Of a stretch of DNA of 54,310 bases, positions 35,281 through 42,853 are shown piece by piece. The stretch is from JANNWF01 sp052390415 (GTDB taxonomy: Bacteria > Pseudomonadota > Gammaproteobacteria > Xanthomonadales > Xanthomonadaceae), in assembly GCA_052390415.1 (NCBI GenBank), contig JBQTGY010000060.1, forward strand, positions 1 through 54,310, read 5' to 3'. The notes under the pieces are model-generated. The model did no database searches and was not told the DNA's origin. It saw only the letters and a list, made by a program, of their open reading frames with translations. Position 1 is the stretch's first letter. Each line of letters starts with the position of its first letter. The translations under genes and the position numbers were made by a program.

Positions 35281-35371
35281 CCGTCATTCCCGCGCAGGCG
35301 GGAATCCAGTGTCTGAGCCGCTTGAATGGGCAGGCAGATGCACTGGATCCCCGCCTGCGCGGGGATTACGG
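35281..35371. repeat. Inverted pair of dispersed repeats inside the MoxR cluster
   Basis: The units at 35281-35311 (CCGTCATTCCCGCGCAGGCG...) and 35341-35371 (CACTGGATCCCCGCCTGCGC...) are near complements separated by about 29 bases. They sit between two genes of one apparent operon and may trim or modulate the transcript. Confidence 0.75.
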
Positions 35372-35419
35372 ACATCTGCCACGATGGCGAACGAAGGGAT
35401 GCGTGGCTCATGGCATTAC

Positions 35420-37501
35420 TCATGGCATCGCCTCCGCAGGCGCAATCACGTCCAGATAGGCGCGACCCACAGCATTGGCACGCGGCCTCAACGGTGGTGC
35501 TGCAGCAGGCGGCGTCAGCAGCGGCCACAGGGAATTGGCGAGGCGGCGCCGACAGTCGGCGCAGTCGGAGGTTTGTTGCAGGGCGTCGATATCGGCGAGC
35601 AGGGCGAGCTGCGGATCGTCGTCCGCGGGCTGCGCGCTCACCCATTCCAACAGCTCAGTCAATGGCAGCGAGGCGTCGGCCTGCAACGCCAACCACGTAC
35701 GCTCGGCGGGTGAGGCTTCTGCATCGTCGGCCAGCGGATCGGCGGTGCGTGAACGGCCAGGGCGCTCGCCGCTGAGCCGGCGCGTGGCATCCAGCGCGGG
35801 CAGTTCCAAACCGACCCGTGCGAGGTAAATTCGGCCCGCCTGCTGGAAACGTTTGATGAACTCCAACGCGGAATTCTCGAATGGCAAGGCAGCCTCGGGA
35901 TCGCCGATGCGCAACTGCAACTCGGCCTGCCACATTTCTCCCAATGCGGCGCGCAATAACTCGCGGGTCGCCGGATCCAGCAAGGTCGCGGCTTCGGCGA
36001 TGTCGTGCCCGTGACCGAACTCGGCAATCAATCCGGCCGCATCACCCACCGCAGGCTCAGGCTCACCCGCGTGGTCGTCGTGGTCATGGCCTTCTGGGGA
36101 GTCGATTTCTTCGGCTTCCTCGCCCAGAAATTGCCCATAACGGAGACGCAGCAGACGTTGGTCCACACCGATGGCATCACTGCGCTCAAGCACCGCCTCC
36201 GCACTCAAACGTGGCTGCTCGGCGATCAAGGCTTCGGTATCGATGATGATCTGCCGTTGGCTGCGGAAGTAGGCCGGCAAGGTTTTTTGCACCAATCCTT
36301 CGACGCCGGTGCCCTCGGCGCCACGCTCCGCCGGCCAGCGCAGGATGTAGCTGGCACTGCGGGTGAGATTTGGGGTTGGCGGGCGGTTGTCACGGACCTC
36401 GATGCGCGCGATCAGGTCATCACCCTGCGCGAACCCAAGGCCGATCAAGTCCAGAGATTGGGTGAATTGCTGTCGTAGTGGATCACCCTCGCCGCGCAGC
36501 CGGATCCGACGTTCGTTGACGGTCACTTGCTCACCATCACCCTGGGCATGGGTGAGATGCAGGTGTGTTTCGGCGAGTCCGTAGTCATCGGTGGCGACCA
36601 GCGTGAGCTGCCAGCGACGGGCGGCGGCATCCAGCACCGTGAGGGTGTTCTGTGGTTCGCTGATGGCAAGCTGCGGCGCGCGGTCGGGTAACACTTCGAT
36701 GGTGTAGGGCGCGCCTGTGGGCAAGGCGGGCGCACCTTCGATCTCGATGCGATACACGGTCGAGGAACTGAAGCGGCGACGGCCCTGCCATTGACCATCG
36801 ATGGCTTGCAGAACCAGTGTTTCTCCATCCAGCAGCCGCACTCGCACCGCAGACGGTTGCACCGCAAATCGCAGCGACCAGACAAGTTCGCTGCCCTCCA
36901 CCACCTGCACGGCGAGCTGATCGCTTTCTCGCGTCGGTAGCGCGGTGTAAGCCGGCGGCGTGATGCTGAGCCTGGCGGTCAGCGCTTGTTCGACGACGGG
37001 TTGAACTTCGACAACGGTGGATGACTGAGACGGTGTGATCATGCTGGGTGTCAGCGGCTGCCACAGCCATGAAAACAGCCCCCACAGGCTCGCAGCCATG
37101 AACCCGGTCAGCAGAAGCTGCCACGGCAGCGGCGCGCGCAGATCTACCGTGCCGGATTGCAACAGCCGCTCACGCACCCGCGTCTGCTGCAAAGCTTGCA
37201 GAGTCGAAAGCGTGGCAGTGTCTGCAAACAGCAGGTCGCTGCTGTCATGCAAAGCGCGGTCATGGTGATCGAGCGCACGAATCAGCCAGCGCTGATCGAT
37301 TTGCTTCCATGCGTGACGCAATCGCCACACCAGCAGCCCCAAGCCAAACACACCGAGTGCGATGGCGACCCTCGCCCCCGCTGCGCGACTTCCCGCGTAG
37401 ACCGCCACCAGCAGCCAGGGCAACCAGCGTGCCGATTCGATCAGCAGCGCTCGCCATTGCACACGGCGCTGTATCGCTTGCAGGGTCGAAGCGATTCTCA
37501 T
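35420..37501 (-). CDS. DUF4175-like membrane protein of the MoxR-BatA cluster
   Basis: This 693-residue protein has two to three N-terminal membrane helices (about residues 25-60 and 125-145) and then a large soluble region resembling DUF4175. Beta-rich repeats with ITPPAYTALPTRES and VLPDRAPQLAISEP come first, and a helical C-terminal half with a His/Asp/Glu-rich patch (GHDHDDHAGEPEP) follows. That patch could bind metal ions; this is inference. The ATG overlaps the BatA gene's stop by four bases (37498-37501), so it is translationally coupled. Function is unknown, but position in the cluster suggests an envelope complex assembled with the MoxR ATPase. Confidence 0.75.
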   Translation of the reverse strand: MRIASTLQAIQRRVQWRALLIESARWLPWLLVAVYAGSRAAGARVAIALGVFGLGLLVWRLRHAWKQIDQRWLIRALDHHDRALHDSSDLLFADTATLSTLQALQQTRVRERLLQSGTVDLRAPLPWQLLLTGFMAASLWGLFSWLWQPLTPSMITPSQSSTVVEVQPVVEQALTARLSITPPAYTALPTRESDQLAVQVVEGSELVWSLRFAVQPSAVRVRLLDGETLVLQAIDGQWQGRRRFSSSTVYRIEIEGAPALPTGAPYTIEVLPDRAPQLAISEPQNTLTVLDAAARRWQLTLVATDDYGLAETHLHLTHAQGDGEQVTVNERRIRLRGEGDPLRQQFTQSLDLIGLGFAQGDDLIARIEVRDNRPPTPNLTRSASYILRWPAERGAEGTGVEGLVQKTLPAYFRSQRQIIIDTEALIAEQPRLSAEAVLERSDAIGVDQRLLRLRYGQFLGEEAEEIDSPEGHDHDDHAGEPEPAVGDAAGLIAEFGHGHDIAEAATLLDPATRELLRAALGEMWQAELQLRIGDPEAALPFENSALEFIKRFQQAGRIYLARVGLELPALDATRRLSGERPGRSRTADPLADDAEASPAERTWLALQADASLPLTELLEWVSAQPADDDPQLALLADIDALQQTSDCADCRRRLANSLWPLLTPPAAAPPLRPRANAVGRAYLDVIAPAEAMP

Positions 37502-38697
37502 GGCGTGCCGCGCAAACGCCGACCGTTGGCGAGGGCACGCTCCAGCAGGAACAGGCTGGCGATCAGCCAAATCAACCATGGGCGCAGTGGCGTTTTGCTC
37601 GGCTCGGCTGGACGACTGATCTGGGTCGGCTCGATCTGGTCAGCGTAGGCACGCGTCGGAGCTGGCGGCTCACCGAACAACACCGTGAAAAGTGCGGCAG
37701 GAAACTCGGGTGAGTGCAGGATCGGCAGTTCGCTGGCTTCAAAGCGGTCACTCACGCGGGTCAACCAGCCGTGTCCCACGCGTTGACCGATGCCCGGCCA
37801 AACCGCTTCGGCGACATCGGCAGCAGGTTCGCCGTCACCATCAACCAGGTGCAGGTGCAGCAGTCGGGTGCCGGCATCGAGCAAAGCCAGTGCCTCGTCG
37901 TCAGGCGCGTCACCCAACCATATCAGCGCATCGACTTCATCGGGCAAAGCCGCGGTACTCGCTTGCTCGTCGACCGTGACCTGGATGGAGACATCGCCAT
38001 CCCACGCCTTGATGGCCGCGCGCAGCCACGGCAACGCGGGCGCATCGGCAGATGCGTAACGTATGGCCACGCTTCGTGGCAGCGGCGTATCGACGTCCGT
38101 TGACGCGCCGCTGGCAGAAGATTCAGTGCGTACCGTCCGCCACTCCACTTCGCGAGAAAGCGCGATGGCCTGCGCATCCAGACCACTGACCTGTTCGCCC
38201 ACCAACACCCGCAATTGATCGCCCGGCGCCAATTCCGCATCCAACTGCCGTAGCAGGCTGGAGAACACGGGTGGATGCGATTTCGCGACGGAGCCATCTG
38301 GATCGATTGTGGGAATCTGCATGCCGGCGAGGTCAATCTCAGCCAGCTCGCTGTTCAACCACAGCGCACGGTCCATGCCATCGGCATGCGCCGAGATCAG
38401 CTCCACGGGCACACCCGGAGCCACCGCCAACACCCGCTGCGGTGCGCGCCATTCGGCCACCCATGTCGGCTGTGCCAGCCACACCACAACGGCCACGATC
38501 AGTAGCACACGCAGCGCCAACAACAGCCATTCGGTCAGCCTCCAGGTGCGCTTGGGCGGATGCGCGGTGCCGATGAATCGCATCGCCGCGAAACGCAGCA
38601 CGCGCATGCTGCGGCGCCGATCCAGATGCAACCAGATCGGCATCACCACGGCAGCCAACGCCGCGAGCCCGAGTGGCCACGCCCAGAGCATGCTCAT
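37498..38697 (-). CDS. BatA-domain membrane protein
   Basis: This 399-residue protein starts with the BatA N-terminal double-membrane-span domain (PLGLAALAAVVMPIWLHLDR, then RLTEWLLLALRVLLIVAVVV). A periplasmic, von Willebrand-like or Rossmann-like region without a clear metal-binding DxSxS motif follows, and a C-terminal membrane helix near residue 375. BatA-type proteins accompany MoxR ATPases and DUF58 proteins in many bacteria and are linked to envelope stress tolerance. It sits 30 bases after the DUF58 gene. Confidence 0.82.
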   Translation of the reverse strand: MSMLWAWPLGLAALAAVVMPIWLHLDRRRSMRVLRFAAMRFIGTAHPPKRTWRLTEWLLLALRVLLIVAVVVWLAQPTWVAEWRAPQRVLAVAPGVPVELISAHADGMDRALWLNSELAEIDLAGMQIPTIDPDGSVAKSHPPVFSSLLRQLDAELAPGDQLRVLVGEQVSGLDAQAIALSREVEWRTVRTESSASGASTDVDTPLPRSVAIRYASADAPALPWLRAAIKAWDGDVSIQVTVDEQASTAALPDEVDALIWLGDAPDDEALALLDAGTRLLHLHLVDGDGEPAADVAEAVWPGIGQRVGHGWLTRVSDRFEASELPILHSPEFPAALFTVLFGEPPAPTRAYADQIEPTQISRPAEPSKTPLRPWLIWLIASLFLLERALANGRRLRGTP

Positions 38698-38727
38698 CGA
38701 CGGCGACTCATCGGCGACGGTGTGTCA

Positions 38728-39636
38728 TCAACGCAGCCGCCGCGCGGAGCGCTCGCCGCCGAGGGACTGTGCCAACGTCATCGCCAAGGGCTGATCGAGT
38801 ACGTGTTCGACATGGCGCACGCCGCCGGTCGCCAGACGCTGCGCCAGGTTCTGCCGGGCCGCGACAAAGCGCTGCCGGAACTCGTTGCGGGCGGCCGCAC
38901 CATCCGACGCCAACCGGGCACCCGTCTCGGGATCTTCAAATACGAATGCGCCGCGCAAGTCAAAATCGCGCTCGTCCACCGATGTGAGCGATATGCAACG
39001 TACGTCGCGGCGAGTTGCTGCCAACTGCAATGCAAATCCGCTGCTGACTTCGTCAAAGCCGTCGCCGATCATGACCACCACCGCCGCCGGCTCGATCCGT
39101 TCCCACGCCCGCTGCAAGCTCGCCAACGAGGGCCATTCGCCCTGTGCCAACGCTTGCGTCAAGGCCAACACACAGCGATCACGATGGCGCGGCCCGCGTG
39201 CCGAGGTCACCCAGGTCAACTGCCTGCCACCCAACAGCAACAAGCCAAAGCGATCACCCTCACGTAATGCGATATCGATGGTGGCTGCGGCCAACGTGCG
39301 CGCCATGCTGAGCTTGTCCTTGTCCGGCGTGGCCAGATCGGATTGCGCCATCGATCCGCTGCAATCGACCACCACCCAGATCGCCAGGCCTGCCTCGCTC
39401 TCGGCTTCGCGGACAAAATAGCGATCTGATCGCGCGAACAATTTCCAATCGATATGGCGTGGCTCATCCCCCGGTTCGTAGGCGCGGTACTGCGAAAATT
39501 CCAAGCCTTGGCCACGCTGCCGACTGGCGTTCTGACCCAATGGTCCCGCCGCCGGTGGCAGCTTCGCCACGATGCGCAAGCCGCGCAGTTGCGCCGCCAG
39601 CTCGGGCGGAATCAGGGCGGCAGTGGCATCACTCAT
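38728..39636 (-). CDS. DUF58 (vWA-like) protein
   Basis: This 302-residue cytosolic protein carries the DUF58 signature GLEFSQYRAYEPGDEPRHID followed by WKLFARSDRYFVRE. A von Willebrand A-like domain follows, with a metal-site motif VVDCSGSM, in which the first and third positions (Asp, Ser) and the later Ser are kept. It normally works with the adjacent MoxR-type ATPase as an adaptor or chaperone for metal insertion or complex assembly. The MoxR gene ends 12 bases upstream. Confidence 0.9.
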   Translation of the reverse strand: MSDATAALIPPELAAQLRGLRIVAKLPPAAGPLGQNASRQRGQGLEFSQYRAYEPGDEPRHIDWKLFARSDRYFVREAESEAGLAIWVVVDCSGSMAQSDLATPDKDKLSMARTLAAATIDIALREGDRFGLLLLGGRQLTWVTSARGPRHRDRCVLALTQALAQGEWPSLASLQRAWERIEPAAVVVMIGDGFDEVSSGFALQLAATRRDVRCISLTSVDERDFDLRGAFVFEDPETGARLASDGAAARNEFRQRFVAARQNLAQRLATGGVRHVEHVLDQPLAMTLAQSLGGERSARRLR

Positions 39637-39648
39637 CGACGGCGCAGG

Positions 39649-40656
39649 TCAGCCGGAATACGCCACATCCGCCAACAGCGCCGACACCACGTCATACGCG
39701 CTGCGGCCCTGCGCTTCGGCGGCAAAACTCAGCAGCAAGCGATGCCTCAACACGGGCATTGCGAGCGCCTGTACATCTTCGCGGGTGGCCGCCAGGCGGC
39801 CGTGCAACAGCGCGCGCGCCTTCGCGCACAACACCAGCGCCTGACCCGCGCGCGGGCCGGCGCCCCAGCGCACCCATTCCTTGATTGCGGGCAAGGCACT
39901 CAGCTGCGGTCGCGAGGCGCGCACCAGTCGATTGATCCACGCCAGCAGATCGCCACTGACGTGCACTTCGCGCACCAACTTCTGCAAGGCCAACACATCC
40001 TCGGCGCTCATCACCGCCTGCGCCAAATCGCCGCTCGCGCCAGTGGTGTGGGCGAGGATGGAGCGCTCTTCGGATTCGCTCGGATACTCCACCAGGATGT
40101 GCAACAGAAACCGATCCAGCTGTGCTTCCGGCAGCGGATAGGTGCCGGCCTGCTCCAATGGATTCTGCGTCGCCAAGACGAAGAACGGCTTGGGCAGCAG
40201 ATGGGTAGTGCCGGCGTAGCTGATGGTGCCTTCCTGCATCGCTTCCAGCAGCGCCGATTGGGTTTTCGGCGGCGTGCGATTGAGCTCATCCGCCAGCAGC
40301 AAATGGGTGAATACCGGGCCGGGCTGGAACTTGAAATATCGTTTGCCGGTGCCGTGTTCTTCTTCCAGAATTTCGGTGCCGATGATGTCGCTTGGCATCA
40401 GATCCGGAGTGAATTGCACACGCCGGAAATCCAGCTGCACGGCGCGGCCCAACGCACGAATCAGCAAGGTCTTGCCGAGACCCGGCACACCTTCGAGCAA
40501 GGCATGGCCGCCGGCCAGCAGCGCTACCAGCAGTTGCTCGACCACCGCCTCCTGGCCGACAACCTCGGCCGCAATCGAGCGGCGCAGCGCCGCAATGCCG
40601 GCAAGCCGTGTCGCGACCTGCGCTTCGTTCAGCGCTGGCGATTCATGCGCACTCAT
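39649..40656 (-). CDS. MoxR-family AAA+ ATPase
   Basis: This 335-residue AAA+ ATPase shows Walker A GVPGLGKT, a MoxR-type Walker B with following signature (LLADELNRTPPKTQSALLEA), sensor 1 (FFVLATQNPLEQ) and the lid region. MoxR ATPases form rings that remodel or load metal into partner proteins, usually with a vWA protein, which is the next gene here. Translation starts at 40656, with an earlier in-frame stop close by. The gene is separated from the DUF4159 gene by a 115-base gap with a REP pair. Confidence 0.95.
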   Translation of the reverse strand: MSAHESPALNEAQVATRLAGIAALRRSIAAEVVGQEAVVEQLLVALLAGGHALLEGVPGLGKTLLIRALGRAVQLDFRRVQFTPDLMPSDIIGTEILEEEHGTGKRYFKFQPGPVFTHLLLADELNRTPPKTQSALLEAMQEGTISYAGTTHLLPKPFFVLATQNPLEQAGTYPLPEAQLDRFLLHILVEYPSESEERSILAHTTGASGDLAQAVMSAEDVLALQKLVREVHVSGDLLAWINRLVRASRPQLSALPAIKEWVRWGAGPRAGQALVLCAKARALLHGRLAATREDVQALAMPVLRHRLLLSFAAEAQGRSAYDVVSALLADVAYSG

Positions 40657-40675
40657 GCGCTGGCCCGCGCAATAG

Positions 40676-40747
40676 TGGAGGACCGCGCTCCTGCGCGGCT
40701 GCTCTTGGCGCTGGCGGAAAAGTGGCGCCGCGGGAGCGGCGCCCTCC
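40676..40747. repeat. Inverted REP-like pair between DUF4159 and moxR
   Basis: The left unit at 40676-40704 begins TGGAGGACCGCGCTCCTGCG, and the right unit at 40723-40747 ends GGAGCGGCGCCCTCC. They are the same family as 21065-21341 and 23191. They may form a hairpin in the operon transcript. Confidence 0.75.
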
Positions 40748-40771
40748 GAACGTCAGATGGTTGCGCTGGCA

Positions 40772-41476
40772 TCATGCGCTGATCGCGTAGATCACGATAT
40801 TCACCGCAAGCTTGGTGTTGTCTTCCGCCAGCCAGCGTTTGTTGCGCCAGTCGTAATCCCATTCGCATCCGTAATCCTTGTTGCTGTAGAGCACGCCCAA
40901 TCGGCCATCGACCTCGATGCCCTTGAGGTAGTCATGAATCAGATCGTCGCCCCAACCGTTCAACTCGAAGCTGGTCGGTGGCGGCCCATCCAAAGCGAAG
41001 AAACTGGAATACAGCGGGTGCTGATTGGATAGCTTGCGCAGACTGTCACTGCCAAAGATGCGCGCCATTTCCGCTTCAAACGAACGCGCAAACAGGCCAT
41101 CGATGTCGTGGTTGCAGTCATCCACGAAGACGAAGCCGCCGTTCTTCACGTAACGCTCGAAGTTGCGTCGTTCCTGCGGATTGAACTCGACCAGCTTGTG
41201 TCCGGCCAGATAACAGAACGGCGCGTCCAGCATGCGCGGATCGGCCAACGGCAAGACGTGCTCCTGCGGGTCGATCCGCAGCTGCGTGTATTGCAGCAAG
41301 GAGTCGAGCACGGTCGTCGGCATGCGCTGATCGACATCCCAGTCACCCGACTCGTACATGAGGCGGGTGAACCAGAAATCAAAGCGACCATCGCTGGCGT
41401 GCGCCTGCCGCACGCCTGGTGCCAACGCCGCCAGCAGCGACGCGGCACCCAGCTTCAAGAGGTCGCGTCGCTGCAT
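40772..41476 (-). CDS. DUF4159 protein with Tat-like signal
   Basis: This 234-residue protein has a twin-arginine-like leader (MQRRDLLKLGAASLLAALAP) ending near HA at residue 27. The DUF4159 domain follows: FDFWFTRLMYESGDWDVD, LAGHKLVEFNPQERRNFERY, and GGFVFVDDCNHD with its conserved DD. The fold resembles a glutamine-amidotransferase-like Rossmann domain. Function is unknown. It lies 18 bases after the tldE-like gene and before moxR, and DUF4159 genes are regular companions of MoxR/DUF58/BatA clusters. Confidence 0.87.
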   Translation of the reverse strand: MQRRDLLKLGAASLLAALAPGVRQAHASDGRFDFWFTRLMYESGDWDVDQRMPTTVLDSLLQYTQLRIDPQEHVLPLADPRMLDAPFCYLAGHKLVEFNPQERRNFERYVKNGGFVFVDDCNHDIDGLFARSFEAEMARIFGSDSLRKLSNQHPLYSSFFALDGPPPTSFELNGWGDDLIHDYLKGIEVDGRLGVLYSNKDYGCEWDYDWRNKRWLAEDNTKLAVNIVIYAISA

Positions 41477-41494
41477 CCGCGATAGATCCGTCGC

Positions 41495-42841
41495 TTACAC
41501 CGCGTCCGACAATGAGGTGAAGGTGAAATCGCGCACCTTCATCGATGGCACCTTCAGCAACAAACCGCCGCCGCCACCGCCGCCACCGCCAGCCAGACGC
41601 ACCGATTTACCCAGTGCTTCGATGTTGTTCAACATGATCACCGGCGACTCGTTGAAGCGGAAGTTCTTCACCGGATACTTGATCTCGCCGTCTTCGATGT
41701 AAAACGTGCCATCACGGGTGAGCCCGGTCAGCAACATGGTCTGCGGATCGACCAGGCGGATGTACCAGGTGCGGGTCAGAAGCACGCCGCGCTTCGTGCC
41801 CTTGATCAATTCCTCGGTGCTCGCGTCGCCTCCTTCCATGATGATGTTGCCCGGCTGGCCAACGGCTTGTTTGTCCTTCTCCTTGGCCCAGAATCGCGAG
41901 TACTGCAAATACTCGACCACGCCCTTGTTGACGATCTGGGTTTTCGTGCGCGCCAAGCCTTCCTGATCCCAGGCCGGCACCGGCACGTCGGTGTCCCAGG
42001 GGTCGGAATACAGGTTGACGCGTTCGTCGAAGACCTTCTCGCCGATTCGATTGCCGCCGCCTTTTTTGGTCAGGAAGCTGCGACCCTCATCGGCTTGCCG
42101 CGCGTCAAAGCCGAACATCATGAAACTGATCAAACCGGACGCTGCTTCCGGCTCCAGAATGACCGTGTACTTGCCCGGCTCCAGCGCCTTGGCCTCGGCC
42201 GATCCCTTGGCCTTGCTGATCGCGGTCTTGATGCTGCGTTTGGCATCGAACTGCGCCACGTCGGCGACATTGCTGCCGACCCAACCCGAGCCGCGTTCGT
42301 CGTCGGTGCGCACGGTGCAGGTCAGATCCGCCGACGTCACTTGCTGGTAACCGAAGTTGCCCTTGCTGTTGGCGGTGGCAACAAAGCCGCGTGAGTCAAC
42401 GAAATAACCCGCCGCCACCAACTTGTCGGCGCGGCAGGGCTCGATGCAATCCGCCGCCACTTGTGCGCGGAACTCCGGATTGATGGCGGCGGTAGCTTCG
42501 ATGTAGGACTTGCTGGCGGTGTAGGTCTGCTTCTCGATCACCGACATGAACTCGGGATTTTCCGGTGCCAGCTTGGCCAGTTCTTCGGCGCGACGCACTA
42601 CGCGCTCAAGCGCGGCATCGTCGAACTCGCCAATCGTCGTGGTGCCAACACGTTTGCCGTACGAAACGGTGACCGCCAGCGTGCAGTCTTGAACTTCACC
42701 ACTGGTCGACACGCTGTTGAGCGCGAAACGGATGTTGCCTTCGGTGCCGCCGGCCAGCGTGGCGCTGCACTCGTCAGCCTTGGACAGCTTGATCACCTTG
42801 TCCAGAATCGCCTTGGCTTCGGCTTCGTTGAAATGGGTCAT
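41495..42841 (-). CDS. TldE/PmbA-like metalloprotease subunit
   Basis: This 448-residue protein is a TldD/PmbA-family member of the TldE (non-zinc) kind. It has the family N-terminal domain (KVIKLSKADECSATLAGG) and the C-terminal barrel, with TRDGTFYIEDGEIKYPVKNF and the following FNESPVIMLNNIEALG, but no HExxxH. TldD and TldE form a heterodimeric peptidase that degrades unfolded or leader peptides. Near the C-terminus is a run of nine glycines, encoded at about 41567-41593. No signal peptide is visible, unlike its partner. It starts 12 bases after the tldD-like stop with AAGGAAG as ribosome site. Confidence 0.9.
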   Translation of the reverse strand: MTHFNEAEAKAILDKVIKLSKADECSATLAGGTEGNIRFALNSVSTSGEVQDCTLAVTVSYGKRVGTTTIGEFDDAALERVVRRAEELAKLAPENPEFMSVIEKQTYTASKSYIEATAAINPEFRAQVAADCIEPCRADKLVAAGYFVDSRGFVATANSKGNFGYQQVTSADLTCTVRTDDERGSGWVGSNVADVAQFDAKRSIKTAISKAKGSAEAKALEPGKYTVILEPEAASGLISFMMFGFDARQADEGRSFLTKKGGGNRIGEKVFDERVNLYSDPWDTDVPVPAWDQEGLARTKTQIVNKGVVEYLQYSRFWAKEKDKQAVGQPGNIIMEGGDASTEELIKGTKRGVLLTRTWYIRLVDPQTMLLTGLTRDGTFYIEDGEIKYPVKNFRFNESPVIMLNNIEALGKSVRLAGGGGGGGGGLLLKVPSMKVRDFTFTSLSDAV

Positions 42842-42853
42842 GAGATCGCTTCC

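Noticed and set aside
39454..40782. 442-codon plus-strand frame across DUF58 and moxR
   Set aside because: It is antisense to two well-supported genes and is very Arg/Gln/His-rich, as expected of a shadow frame.
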